From positions 62,001-126,000 of the forward strand of contig NZ_JAUQON010000014.1 in NCBI RefSeq assembly GCF_030580955.1: 64,000 nt of DNA. Reading direction: 5' to 3'. The notes beneath the pieces were generated by a model. It did not search any database and had not been told where the DNA came from. It was given only the letters and a program-made list of their open reading frames with translations. Numbering within the stretch: position 1 is the stretch's first letter; each line of letters begins with the position of its first letter. Below are positions 35,181 through 44,009 of the stretch, in pieces. The position numbers were made by a program, and so were the translations under genes. This DNA is from Hymenobacter convexus. GTDB lineage: Bacteria > Bacteroidota > Bacteroidia > Cytophagales > Hymenobacteraceae.

Positions 35181-37166
35181 TTACGCCCGGCCCAGGCGGA
35201 CGCGGAACGTGGCGCCCTGGCCGGGCTGGCTGGCTACAGTGATGCTGCCGCCGTGGGCCTGCACGATGCGGTTGACGAGGTAGAGGCCCACGCCCGAGCC
35301 CGACGTGTGGGTGTGCAGCCGCCGGAACAGGTGAAACAGCTCGTCGCCGTGCTTTTCCGCGTCGAAGCCAAGGCCGTTGTCTTGCACCACCAGCACGGGC
35401 TGCCCCTCTTCAACCCATACCGAAACGTGAATGCGGGCCGGCCGGGCCGGGTCGGCGTATTTGAGCGAATTGCCCAGCAGGTTGAGCAGGATGGTGCGCA
35501 GGTTGGCCCGGGCGAAAGCCACCGTGGGCCGGGCCTCGAAATCGACCGTGATGCGGGCCCGGACGGCCCGCACCTGGGGTTCGAGCGTGTTCACCACTTC
35601 CTCCATGAGGTCGGCCAGCGGCACTTCTTCCGAAAGCGAGGTTTCGCTGATTTGCTGGGCCTGGCCGAGCGCAGCCAGGTCGTCGATGGTGAGGCCGAGC
35701 TGCTGCAGGGCGTCCTGAATCAGGGGCACGAGCAGTTCCTCCTCGGCCGGGTCGGCGAAGCTGACGCTGCGGCGCAGCTCTTCAAACAGGCCCGCGAGGT
35801 TGTTGACGGGCTGCTTGAGGTCGTGGCTGGCGGCGTACACGAAGTTGTCGAGGTCCTGGTTGGTGCGCGTCAGGCGCTCGTTGGCCTGCTTGAGCTCGGT
35901 GATGTCGATGGCCGAGCCCACGTAGCCGTACAGGTCGCCGTTGGGGTAGAAGCTGGGCGCGCCCTGGGCCAGCAGCCAGCGGTACTGGCCGTCGTGGCGG
36001 CGCATGCGATGTTCCAGCACGTACAGGCTGCGGGTCCGGATGGCGTTTTCCAGCGTGTTCTGGGCCCGCTTCAACTCTTCCGCGGGCAAGTAGGCTGCCC
36101 AGCCCGTGGCCACGTACTGTTCCAAGGGCACGCCTACGAAGTCCAAGAAAGCTTGGTTGGCGTAGCGAATTGTGCTGTCCGGGTTCACGGCCCACACCTG
36201 GTTGGGTGCGGCGTCGGCCAGGATGCGGAAGCGGGCTTCGCTTTCCTGCAGGGCGGCCGTGCGCTCCAGCACCCGGGTTTCCAGCTCCTGGTTCAGTTGT
36301 TCTACCTGCTGGCGGGCCCGCACCGCGTCGGTCACATCGTAAGAGAAATCGAGCACGCCGGTTACCTGACCCTGGCCGTCGTGCAGGGCCAGAAAAAAGC
36401 AGTCGTAGTACATCTGTTCCAACTGGCCGGTACGCTCAAAATCGACCTGCAGCGGAAACCCGGTGGCCCGGAAGGATTCGCCGGTGCGGTACACCCGTTC
36501 GAGAATTTCGAGGACGCCGTGGTCGGCCAGCTCGGGCCAAACCGCCCGCATGGGCTGGCCCAACAGCTCGCGCCCGTTGGCCGCGCGCCGGTAGCTGGGA
36601 TTGACGAACGTGACCACCTGGTCGGGGCCCTCGTGCACGGCCACCTGGGCGGGCAGCTGCATGAGCATGTCGTAAAACCGCTGGCGCTGAATTTCAGCTT
36701 CGGCGCGGGCCGCTTTTTCGGCGGCCTGGGCTTCGCGCAGGGCCACTTCCACGGGCGAGCGGGGCTGGTCGGAAGTGTCGGTGAAGCTCACCCACAGGCC
36801 GTCGCCGGAGCGGCGCGCGGCCAGGCGGTAGTAGTTGTCGTAGCCGTCGAGCTGGTAGTTGATGTTGTATTCGCGCGGCTCGCCGCTCACGTAGGCATCG
36901 ACATGGAAGCCAAACGTGCCCTGCTGGCGGCTGTGGGGCCACTGCTGGTTGTGCGTCAGGGTGGGCACTTCGGGCATGCGCATCATGCGCTGGGCCGCCG
37001 GATTGAGGTAAACGAAGGTGAAATCGACAATCTCGCCCGAGCCGGCCGGGTCGTAAATCGGCGTGTAATAGATAATGCCCGTCATCGACACGGCCAGCAG
37101 GTCGCCCAGCACGTTTTCGGCATCAAGGGCACGGAGAGGCAGCGGAACCGGCGTAGAGGGAGGCAT
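35181..37166 (-). CDS. PAS-domain sensor histidine kinase
   Basis: 661-residue soluble sensor kinase. Three PAS-like regions are visible: about 20-140 (LGDLLAVSMTGIIYYTPIYD), 170-300 (QVAVHEGPDQVVTFVNPSYR) and 305-430 (WAVNPDSTIRYANQAFLDFV and a PAC segment HRMRRHDGQYRWL). A short coiled coil links the second and third. The phosphoacceptor is H448 in YAASHDLKQPVNN; the ATPase has NLLGNSLKYADP, VQDNGLGFD and SGVGLYLVNRI. No membrane helix, so signals are intracellular, probably redox, light or ligand. No response regulator next to it. Start at ATG 37166 is preferred over 37211 because the PAS sequence begins soon after. Confidence 0.9.
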   Translation of the reverse strand: MPPSTPVPLPLRALDAENVLGDLLAVSMTGIIYYTPIYDPAGSGEIVDFTFVYLNPAAQRMMRMPEVPTLTHNQQWPHSRQQGTFGFHVDAYVSGEPREYNINYQLDGYDNYYRLAARRSGDGLWVSFTDTSDQPRSPVEVALREAQAAEKAARAEAEIQRQRFYDMLMQLPAQVAVHEGPDQVVTFVNPSYRRAANGRELLGQPMRAVWPELADHGVLEILERVYRTGESFRATGFPLQVDFERTGQLEQMYYDCFFLALHDGQGQVTGVLDFSYDVTDAVRARQQVEQLNQELETRVLERTAALQESEARFRILADAAPNQVWAVNPDSTIRYANQAFLDFVGVPLEQYVATGWAAYLPAEELKRAQNTLENAIRTRSLYVLEHRMRRHDGQYRWLLAQGAPSFYPNGDLYGYVGSAIDITELKQANERLTRTNQDLDNFVYAASHDLKQPVNNLAGLFEELRRSVSFADPAEEELLVPLIQDALQQLGLTIDDLAALGQAQQISETSLSEEVPLADLMEEVVNTLEPQVRAVRARITVDFEARPTVAFARANLRTILLNLLGNSLKYADPARPARIHVSVWVEEGQPVLVVQDNGLGFDAEKHGDELFHLFRRLHTHTSGSGVGLYLVNRIVQAHGGSITVASQPGQGATFRVRLGRA

Positions 37167-37679
37167 AGAGCGAAGCAAGCGCGGGGAGAAAAAGGCGTGC
37201 CGCCGGGACACGAAAAAGCGTCGGAGCGCGAAGGCAGGCTTTGTAGGACGCTTCCGGCCGCGCTTTTCAGAACAATGAGCGGAAGCTGATTACCACTCCG
37301 CCATTAATAGTTGGCCAGCGGCACGTAGCCCCATTCAAAAGTAGCTCGCCGGCAAAAATCTCCTGCCATTTCTCCAAAGAGAAGGCCACTCGAGCCATCA
37401 TCTTGACTGAACTGCAAACACCACTTGCTACCGGAACACCCGGCTCAGCAGAAACAGGTTGAGCTGATATGGCCCGCCAAAACCGCCACGGGCTGGCGCT
37501 GCGCATGTAGCAGAAGACTGCTTAACAACTTGAGCAAAGGGTATCGCCTAAAGCGACCTGAGCATTAGAATACCAACGCGTGTTTGGCCTCAAACCAAAG
37601 GTCAGAACAAAAACTTAAGCCATATACTTTGCATTACAAAGTTCTTTATATAAATTTAAGCTCCTAAATCCTTGCCCAA
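37167..37679. other. 513-base gene-free region
   Basis: Holds the leaders of two divergent genes. About 80 codons on the minus strand (37506-37267) are open, with some protein-like sequence (ARVAFSLEKWQEIFAGELL), but no clear start or ribosome binding site. The last 130 bases are AT-rich and probably contain the promoter of the gene at 37680. Confidence 0.4.
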
Positions 37680-37982
37680 ATGGAAACGAAAGCGTTTAGC
37701 GTTGTCACATCTATCTCAATGGGGCTCGCGCTCACGGTGGCATTGCTCAGCCTTATTGGCATTGCAATCACGGGGTTTTATCCGGGGATTATCGTGCTGT
37801 GGCTGGTGGCCCTGATTCCAATTGCGTCAAAGGCTTACGCCAAGCGGAACAGTAAAAAACTCACTGCTTTTCAAGCCAATAATTACACGGCGCTTACCGT
37901 CATCAATGTGCTTTCAATCCTGGTGGTGCTATGGATGACCTTTGTCATCGTGCATGACCGTGTGCTCCAGGACTGCTGCTGA
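37680..37982 (+). CDS. Small hypothetical membrane protein
   Basis: 100-residue protein with three hydrophobic helices (about 8-32, 34-50 and 70-92) and a basic cytoplasmic-type loop between the second and third (SKAYAKRNSKKLTAFQ). The C-terminus ends DCC. No family recognised. AT-rich DNA upstream is consistent with a promoter. It converges with glgB, whose stop is 57 bases away. Probably real because its codon pattern and start are regular, but function is unknown. Confidence 0.6.
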   Translation: METKAFSVVTSISMGLALTVALLSLIGIAITGFYPGIIVLWLVALIPIASKAYAKRNSKKLTAFQANNYTALTVINVLSILVVLWMTFVIVHDRVLQDCC

Positions 37983-38038
37983 TTCCGTGCTGCGCCACCC
38001 CGACAAGTTTCGACACCGGAGCGGCGGCCAGCAGCTGC

Positions 38039-40087
38039 TTACTGCTTGGCCAGCACCAGCGCCACCCGGCTCGGCAGGTACAGGCTGAGCTGGTGCTCAT
38101 ACGTCTCGTATTCAAATGCCTCGTCGGGCCGGTCGAAACCGCCGAAACGGGCGTTGTCAGACGACAAAGCCACGCGGTATTTCCCTTCATCCGTCACCCA
38201 GAAGCGGTAGTCGGTGAGGCTCTTCTCCACATTTAAATTCACGATGAACACCAGCCCGCCGCGCTCGAAGGCCAGCACCTGGTTTTCCTCGTCGTGCTTG
38301 AGCAGCGTGGCCGGGCCGGCGGCCAGCAGGTGCCGGGCTTTGGCCAGGTGAATCAGGGCCTTGTCGAACTCGCCCAGTTGGTGGAATTTCAGGTCGGGGT
38401 TGTCGCCCAGGCTCCACTGGCGGCGGGCAAACTGGTAGCTCCAGCCGTTGCCCTCGCGGGGGAAATCGACCCATTCGGGATGGCCGAACTCGTTGCCGAT
38501 GAAATTGAGGTAGCCCTCGCCGCCGGCCGCCAGCGTGAGCAGCCGAATGATTTTGTGCAGCGCCAAGGCCCGCGCCGCGCCGGGGTCACCGTCCGTAATG
38601 TGCATGTGGGCGTAGATTCCAGCATCGAAGAGCCAGTGCGACAAGGTTTTGTCGCCCACCAAGGCCTGGTCGTGGCTTTCGGCGTAGGCAATGGTTTTCT
38701 CGCCGGCCCGGCGGTTGGTGAGGGTGTACCACAGCTCGCCGAGGGGCCAGTGTTCGTCGGGCGTGTGCTTGAGCAGCTTAATCCAATAGTCCGGGATGCC
38801 CATGGCCAGGCGGTAGTCGAAGCCCACTCCGCCTTCCTTGATGGGGCGGCACAGGCCGGGCAGGCCGCTCATGTCCTCGGCCACTAGCAAAGAGCCCTTT
38901 TTGAACTCGTGGGCCAGCGTGGTGGCCAGTTGCAGGTAGAGAATGGCGTCCTCATCAGCCGCCGGGCCGAAATAATTGTCGTAGCCCACAAAGGCCACGC
39001 CCTCGCCGTGGTGGTGGTAGAGCATGCTCGTCACGCCATCGAAGCGGAAGCCGTCGAAGTGGAATTCTTCGAGCCAGTAGCGCACGTTGCTCAGCAGAAA
39101 CTGCTGCACTTCGGGCCGGCCGTAGTCGAAGAGCTTGGAGTCCCAGCCGGGGTGGTTGCCGCGCTCGCCTTTGTGGAAGTAGAGGTTGCCCGAGCCGTCG
39201 AAATCGGCCAGGCCCTCGGCCTCGTTTTTCACGGCGTGCGAATGCACCACATCCAGCAGCACCGCGATGCCGCGCCGGTGCGCTTCGTTGATGAGAAACT
39301 TGAGGTCCTCGGGCGTGCCGAAGCGCGAGCTGGCCGCAAACAAATTGGCCACGTGGTAGCCGAACGAGCCGTAGTACGGGTGCTCCTGCACGGCCATCAG
39401 TTGGATGGTATTGTAGCCGTCGGCCTCAATGCGGGGCAGGATGTTTTCGGCAAATTCGCGGTAGGTGCCTACGCGACCTTCTTCGGCGGCCATGCCCACG
39501 TGGGCCTCGTAAATGAGCGGCTCCTTCACGGCCGTGGCGGTTCGGAACTTCTGGTCGGTCCAGACAAAGGGCGTTTCGGGGCGCCAGATTTGGCCGGCGA
39601 AATCCTTGGTTCCCTCGTCCTGCACGGCGCGGCGCAGGGTGGCGGGCAGGCGGTCCTTGCCCTGGCCGTTGGCCACCACGTGCACCTTGAAGCGGCTGCC
39701 GTGGGCAAGGCGCTGGTCATACTCGGCATCGGGCAGAAACGCTTCCCACACCCCAAAATCCAGCTTTTGCAGCGGGTTGGCGCCCCGGTCCCAGCCGTTG
39801 AAATCGCCCACCAGCGCCAAATACTCAGCCCCCGGCGCCCACTCCCGGTACACCCAGCCGCCGCGGCCGGCGTCGTGGTTCAGGCCCAGCTGCTGGTGGG
39901 CGGTGGCGTAGTTCAGCAGCGAGCCGTGGTACTGCTCAATTTCGGCCAGCCGGGCCTGCAGGCGGGCCTGCCGCTGGCGTAGCACGGGCTCGAAGGGTGC
40001 CAGCCAGCCGTCGTTCCTGACGAGGGCCAGCGGCGCGGGCTTGCGGGTTTTGACGGCGGCGGGAGCGGTGGTTTTCGACTTAGCCAT
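38039..40087 (-). CDS. glgB: 1,4-alpha-glucan branching enzyme (GH13_8 type)
   Basis: 682-residue branching enzyme that makes alpha-1,6 links in glycogen. N-terminal CBM48 (about 75-170; WAPGAEYLALVGDFNGWD). The barrel has YEAHVGMAAEEGRVGTY, nucleophile D350 (GFRFDGVTSM) and acid/base E404 (LLVAEDMSG), then YAESHDQALVGDK. Sequence and length look like the eukaryote-like GH13_8 subfamily rather than enterobacterial GlgB. A C-terminal beta domain follows. It has a TACATTTG promoter box 18 bases upstream and is divergent from ggt, with a palindrome between. No glgA or glgC is adjacent; the window's GT-B fragment at 30156 could not replace them. Confidence 0.93.
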   Translation of the reverse strand: MAKSKTTAPAAVKTRKPAPLALVRNDGWLAPFEPVLRQRQARLQARLAEIEQYHGSLLNYATAHQQLGLNHDAGRGGWVYREWAPGAEYLALVGDFNGWDRGANPLQKLDFGVWEAFLPDAEYDQRLAHGSRFKVHVVANGQGKDRLPATLRRAVQDEGTKDFAGQIWRPETPFVWTDQKFRTATAVKEPLIYEAHVGMAAEEGRVGTYREFAENILPRIEADGYNTIQLMAVQEHPYYGSFGYHVANLFAASSRFGTPEDLKFLINEAHRRGIAVLLDVVHSHAVKNEAEGLADFDGSGNLYFHKGERGNHPGWDSKLFDYGRPEVQQFLLSNVRYWLEEFHFDGFRFDGVTSMLYHHHGEGVAFVGYDNYFGPAADEDAILYLQLATTLAHEFKKGSLLVAEDMSGLPGLCRPIKEGGVGFDYRLAMGIPDYWIKLLKHTPDEHWPLGELWYTLTNRRAGEKTIAYAESHDQALVGDKTLSHWLFDAGIYAHMHITDGDPGAARALALHKIIRLLTLAAGGEGYLNFIGNEFGHPEWVDFPREGNGWSYQFARRQWSLGDNPDLKFHQLGEFDKALIHLAKARHLLAAGPATLLKHDEENQVLAFERGGLVFIVNLNVEKSLTDYRFWVTDEGKYRVALSSDNARFGGFDRPDEAFEYETYEHQLSLYLPSRVALVLAKQ

Positions 40088-40105
40088 AGATGCGGAGGTT
40101 TAGGT

Positions 40106-40113
40106 CAAATGTA
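40106..40113 (-). promoter_or_regulatory. Candidate -7 box of glgB
   Basis: TACATTTG on the minus strand fits TAnnTTTG exactly. A TTTC box lies 22 bases further upstream. The start codon is 18 bases downstream. Confidence 0.45.
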
Positions 40114-40157
40114 AGGCGATGCTCGATTGAATTAGAAATAAGCAAGCCGAAGCTTCT

Positions 40158-40243
40158 GTCATCCTGAGCGGAGGGAAAGACCTTCTCCCGTTCGCACTCA
40201 ATTGCTCAGCCGTGAGAAGGTACTTCGCTGCGCTCAGGATGAC
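40158..40243. repeat. Family A dispersed palindrome, divergent short copy
   Basis: Arms GTCATCCTGAGCGGAGGGAA... and ...TTCGCTGCGCTCAGGATGAC with GACCTTCTC/GAGAAGG inner pairing. A further half-arm (CCTTCGCTGCGCTCA) lies at 40270-40284. The right arm reads through as a false N-terminal extension of the downstream gene. Confidence 0.85.
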
Positions 40244-40353
40244 GGGCGCGAGGTTCTGCCTAAACAAGTCCCTTCGCTGCGCTCAAAACGACGGCCGTCG
40301 CCATTTCCCCCGCCTTCATCGCCTGCGGCATTGCCCACCAGCATTAAAGCCGT

Positions 40354-40360
40354 TATTTTG
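40354..40360 (+). promoter_or_regulatory. Candidate -7 box immediately before ggt
   Basis: TATTTTG ends four bases before the ATG at 40365, so transcription would start at or next to the start codon. No clear -33 box. Confidence 0.35.
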
Positions 40361-40364
40361 CTCC

Positions 40365-42116
40365 ATGTTGAAACGTTTACTTGCGATTCCGTTGGCGCTG
40401 CTGCTGGCTTGTTCGGCCGAGCGTCCCGTCACGTCTACTTCACGCGCCTTCGAGGGCTCGCTGGGCACGCCCATCCCCAAGGCGGCGGCGCCCAAGCTGG
40501 CGCGGTACGCCATGGTGGTATCGGCGCATCCAGAGGCGTCGCGCATTGGCACTCAGATTCTACAGCGCGGCGGCAATGCCTACGACGCGGCCGTGGCCGT
40601 GCAGTTTGCCCTCTCAGTAGTACTGCCCGTGGCCGGGAACATTGGCGGCGGCGGCTTCCTGCTCTACCGCGACCGCAACGGCTCGGCCGGCTCGCTCGAT
40701 TTCCGCGAAACGGCCCCCCAGGCCGCCTCGCGCGACATGTACCTCGACAAAGCCGGCAACGTGGTGCCCGGCCTGAGCACCGCCGGCCCGCTGGCCGTGG
40801 GCACGCCCGGCACCGTGGCCGGCATGGCCACGCTGCACAAGCAGCTCGGCAAGCTTTCGTGGCCCACGCTGCTGCAGCCGGCCATTATGTTGGCTACCAA
40901 AGGCTTCGCCCTCACCACCAAAGAAGCCGCCGCCCTGAACCGCACGCGCGCTGATTTTGAGAAGTATAACCCCGGCAACCCGCCCGCCTACGTGCGCCCC
41001 GGCGGCGGCGAGTGGCAGCCCGGCGACACCCTGCGCCTGCCCGAGCTGGCCCGCACCCTCACCCGCATCCGCGACCAAGGCCGCGCCGGCTTCTACCGCG
41101 GCGAAACCGCCCGCCTGCTGCTGGCCGAAATGAAGCGCAGCGGCGGCCTCGTGAGCCAGGCCGACCTCGACGGCTACCGCGCCAAGTGGCGCGAGCCCCT
41201 GCGCGGCCGCTACCGCGACTACGACGTCATCACGATGCCGCCGCCCAGCTCCGGCGGCGTGGCACTGCTGCAAATGCTGCAAATGCTGGAGCCCGTCGAC
41301 CTGGCCCAGGCCGGCTACCACACGCCCCTGGCCGTGCACTACCTCACCGAAGCCGAGCGCCGCGCCTACGCCGACCGCGCCACCTACCTCGGCGACCCGG
41401 ACTTCGGTTTCGTGCCCACCCAGAAGCTGCTCGACGTGGACTACAACAAGCAGCGGGCCGCCTCCATGCGCCCCAAAGGCCGCGCCACCGCCAGCGCCGA
41501 CCTGACCGCCGGCGCCAACCTGCCGGGCTATGAAAGCAACGAGACCACCCACTACAGCATCGTCGATGCCCTCGGCAACGCCGTGAGCTGCACCACGACG
41601 CTCAACGGCGCCTACGGCAGCAAAGTGGTGGTGCCCGGCGCCGGCTTCATCCTCAACAACGAGATGGACGACTTCTCGGCCAAGGCCGGCGTGCCCAACG
41701 CCTACGGCCTGGTGGGCGGCACCGCCAACGCCATCGCGCCCGGCAAGCGCATGCTCAGCAGCATGACGCCCACCATTCTCACCCGCAACGGCCGCGTGGC
41801 CCTCGTGACGGGCACACCCGGCGGCAGCACCATCATTACCAGCGTGTTGCAGAGCATCATCGGCATTGTCGACTACGGCCTGAACGCCCAGCAAGTCGTC
41901 ACGGCGCCGCGCCTGCACCACCAGTGGCTGCCCGACGTGCTCGACGTGGAGGCCGGCGCCCTGCTGCCCGCCGCCCAGGACACGCTGCGCGCCCGCGGCT
42001 ACCACCCCCAGCCCCACCTGCCCTGGGGCCGCCTCGACATCATCCACGTGCTGCCCGACGGTACCCTGGAAGGCGGCGCCGACCCGCGTGGCGACGACAC
42101 GGCGCTGGGGTATTAA
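40365..42116 (+). CDS. ggt: Gamma-glutamyltransferase
   Basis: 583-residue enzyme that cleaves or transfers the gamma-glutamyl group of glutathione and similar peptides. The ATG at 40365 begins a lipoprotein signal (MLKRLLAIPLALLLAC), so the enzyme is membrane-anchored in the periplasm. The autoprocessing site is ESNE-T394-T-H-Y-S; T394 becomes the N-terminal nucleophile of the small subunit (394-583). The large subunit carries NAYDAAVAVQFALSVV and GNIGGGGFLLYR; the small one NAYGLVGGTANAIAPGKRM and PGGSTIITSV. Residues upstream of 40365 in the same frame come from the repeat and are not coding. It fits the peptide-degrading theme of the window. Confidence 0.95.
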   Translation: MLKRLLAIPLALLLACSAERPVTSTSRAFEGSLGTPIPKAAAPKLARYAMVVSAHPEASRIGTQILQRGGNAYDAAVAVQFALSVVLPVAGNIGGGGFLLYRDRNGSAGSLDFRETAPQAASRDMYLDKAGNVVPGLSTAGPLAVGTPGTVAGMATLHKQLGKLSWPTLLQPAIMLATKGFALTTKEAAALNRTRADFEKYNPGNPPAYVRPGGGEWQPGDTLRLPELARTLTRIRDQGRAGFYRGETARLLLAEMKRSGGLVSQADLDGYRAKWREPLRGRYRDYDVITMPPPSSGGVALLQMLQMLEPVDLAQAGYHTPLAVHYLTEAERRAYADRATYLGDPDFGFVPTQKLLDVDYNKQRAASMRPKGRATASADLTAGANLPGYESNETTHYSIVDALGNAVSCTTTLNGAYGSKVVVPGAGFILNNEMDDFSAKAGVPNAYGLVGGTANAIAPGKRMLSSMTPTILTRNGRVALVTGTPGGSTIITSVLQSIIGIVDYGLNAQQVVTAPRLHHQWLPDVLDVEAGALLPAAQDTLRARGYHPQPHLPWGRLDIIHVLPDGTLEGGADPRGDDTALGY

Positions 42117-42140
42117 GGAGGAGAGTAAATAAAGCAGAAC

Positions 42141-42228
42141 GTCATGCTGAGCGCAGTCGAAGCATCTCTACCGCGTAAGTAAATAATTACTATTGCGGTA
42201 GAGATGCTTCGACTGCGCTCAGCATGAC
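42141..42228. repeat. Family A dispersed palindrome, short class
   Basis: Arms GTCATGCTGAGCGCAGTCGA... and ...TCGACTGCGCTCAGCATGAC. Pairing extends outward through AAAGCAGAAC and GTTCTGCTTT (42131-42238). Loop TAAGTAAATAATTACTA. It may act as a transcription stop between convergent ggt and the gene at 42270. Confidence 0.93.
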
Positions 42229-42269
42229 GTTCTGCTTTGTTAGCTGAGCCCATTCGGCTCAACCGATAC

Positions 42270-42644
42270 TTAGTGGGCAGCCGTGACCGGCACGCGGGCG
42301 ATGTGGCGCAGGTTGCCGGCGGCGGAAATCAGCTTCTGGCTGATTTCGCGGGCTTTGTCACCTTCGCCGCTGAAGTTGTGGGTGGTGAGGGCCGACTGGG
42401 CGGTGAGCTCGCCCAGGGTCTGGAAGGCTTCGGCCATGCCGGCGGCGTTGTTGCCCTCGATGTGGCGGCGCAGGGTTTGCAGCTCGGCCACGATGGGGCG
42501 CAGCACGGGCTGGTCGATGGCGCTCAGGTGGTTAATCCAGTTGTCAATCTGGTTGAAGCCCGCGCCGGGGTCGTTCTGGAAGCCGTTGCCAATGGCGGCA
42601 AACAGGGTTTGGATGCTGGATTCTACTTCGGAAATGAAGCTCAT
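42270..42644 (-). CDS. Hypothetical soluble protein
   Basis: 124-residue, mostly alpha-helical protein without signal or membrane segments (MSFISEVESSIQTLFAAIGN at the N-terminus, then helices such as VLRPIVAELQTLRRHIEGN and GELTAQSALTTHNFSGEGD). No family recognised. A good TATCTTTG box lies 105 bases upstream of the ATG chosen at 42644, which supports this start rather than the longer frame. It follows the NYN gene on the same strand with 126 bases between, so it is probably transcribed from its own promoter. Confidence 0.7.
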   Translation of the reverse strand: MSFISEVESSIQTLFAAIGNGFQNDPGAGFNQIDNWINHLSAIDQPVLRPIVAELQTLRRHIEGNNAAGMAEAFQTLGELTAQSALTTHNFSGEGDKAREISQKLISAAGNLRHIARVPVTAAH

Positions 42645-42749
42645 GGAAACGAGAATTGGGGAATGAGAGAATAAACCGGAACCGGCCGACGCGGCGCGAA
42701 CGCCACTGGCACGCCGAACTGGCCCAGCAAAAGGGCTTTGTTCGACGCC

Positions 42750-42757
42750 CAAAGATA
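42750..42757 (-). promoter_or_regulatory. Candidate -7 box of the gene at 42644
   Basis: TATCTTTG on the minus strand fits TAnnTTTG. It overlaps the space right after the stop codon of the NYN gene. Confidence 0.4.
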
Positions 42758-42770
42758 ACCGGGCGGGCGG

Positions 42771-43838
42771 CTAGTTTTCCTCGCCCGGGTGCAGGGCCTG
42801 CACATCGGGGTGGTTGTAGTTGACCACGATGACGGAAAACGGGTGGGGCTCGCCTTCGCGCTTCTCGATGCGGATGGTGCCGGCGTCGCGCAGGTGGTTG
42901 AGCAAGTCGCGGCGCTCGTAGTCGGGCAACTCGGGCAGCTCGTCGGTGAGCAGGCGCATAAACGGCCCCAGCCACAGTTCCGGCACCCGGCGCTGCTGCT
43001 TGGCTTCCAGCTTTTGAAACTCGTTGAGAATAAAGGCCAGCGTGCGCCGCTCCACATCGCGCGCCAGCGGGCGAATGGGCGCAAAATCCGGCACCTCCTC
43101 GCTGAAGCGGGACGTGGTCGGGCGGGCCGCGGCGGGCACAATGGGCCGCGGGGCCCCGACGGCCGGCACCGGCGCCACCTGCGGTCCCTTGAATGTGCCG
43201 GCGGCATCTCGGGCAGCAAGGGCAGCAGCTGAGGGCACACCCACCGTGCCCTGCTCGCGCAGGCGGCGGCTTTCTTCCTGCAGGCGCAGGCGGTCGGCGC
43301 GGCGCTTTTCGAGCTGTTCCACGCGCTCGGCGCCGAGCAGGTCGCGGGCGTCCATAAACTGAGCGGAGCCGATGTTCTGCAGCAAATCGCCGGACACGGA
43401 CTCGCGGAAGCCGGCCACCAGCACCTGGCGGGCCTGACGGCGCAGATGCTGTAGCACCGGGATGTAGTCCCGGTCGCCGGCCACGAGCACGAAGGTGCCG
43501 ATGTCGGGGCGGGTGTACATTACCTCCAGCGCGTCGATGCATAGCTGCATGTCGGCGGCGTTTTTATGGTCGGTGCCCAGTACGTTGCGGGTGCTCACGC
43601 CCATCAGGTAGAGGGCGCCCTGGGGCGCGGTGGCAAGGCGCTCAAAATCGGCGTATGCGTAGCTGATGAGGCTGTCGAGGCCTTTGCCGCTCAGTTCTTC
43701 CCGCAGGGAGCGGATGATGTCGAGGCAGATGTCGTTGAGGTCGGGCGGGTCATGAAAGTGATTCTTGAGAAAATAATAAACATTCTCAAAATCAATAAAA
43801 ACGGCGGCGTACGGGGACGTGGGCGACTTAGGCGTCAT
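42771..43838 (-). CDS. NYN-domain (DUF88) protein with C-terminal OST-HTH/LOTUS-like domain
   Basis: 355-residue protein. The N-terminal NYN (PIN-like) nuclease fold shows the acidic set D16 (VFIDFENV), D96 (NAADMQLCID), D122 and D124 (VAGDRDYIPVL), consistent with a metal-dependent RNase. A Pro/Ala-rich linker (about 170-255) follows a basic coiled coil (VEQLEKRRADRLRLQEESRR). The C-terminal 100 residues (RTLAFILNEFQKLEAKQQRR, LRDAGTIRIEKRE) resemble the OST-HTH/LOTUS RNA-binding domain often fused to NYN. A TACCTTTG box ends four bases before the ATG, so the mRNA may be leaderless. Its RNA target is unknown. Confidence 0.88.
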   Translation of the reverse strand: MTPKSPTSPYAAVFIDFENVYYFLKNHFHDPPDLNDICLDIIRSLREELSGKGLDSLISYAYADFERLATAPQGALYLMGVSTRNVLGTDHKNAADMQLCIDALEVMYTRPDIGTFVLVAGDRDYIPVLQHLRRQARQVLVAGFRESVSGDLLQNIGSAQFMDARDLLGAERVEQLEKRRADRLRLQEESRRLREQGTVGVPSAAALAARDAAGTFKGPQVAPVPAVGAPRPIVPAAARPTTSRFSEEVPDFAPIRPLARDVERRTLAFILNEFQKLEAKQQRRVPELWLGPFMRLLTDELPELPDYERRDLLNHLRDAGTIRIEKREGEPHPFSVIVVNYNHPDVQALHPGEEN

Positions 43839-43842
43839 ATAG

Positions 43843-43850
43843 CAAAGGTA
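43843..43850 (-). promoter_or_regulatory. Candidate -7 box immediately before the NYN gene
   Basis: TACCTTTG on the minus strand fits TAnnTTTG exactly; a GTTTTC run 17 bases upstream may serve as -33 region. Only four bases separate it from the ATG at 43838. Confidence 0.45.
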
Positions 43851-44009
43851 ATATCTACCAGATTGGGAAAACGTCCCGGTCTGGGCTTTATAGTTCAGCT
43901 TACCTGAATATTCTGGCTACAACTGCTGCCTTTTGGAGGCCAGAATCAAGAGAATAGGCTTCGGCTGTAACTTGCCACCACGTGCCACCTCCCACCCGAC
44001 TCGTCGTTG

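Noticed and set aside
37267..37506. Small minus-strand protein gene
   Set aside because: No good start or ribosome binding site and no recognisable domain; recorded only as part of the gene-free region.
44007..44009. TTG start of the second GH31
   Set aside because: The ATG directly after it (44010) is a normal start and gives the same signal peptide.
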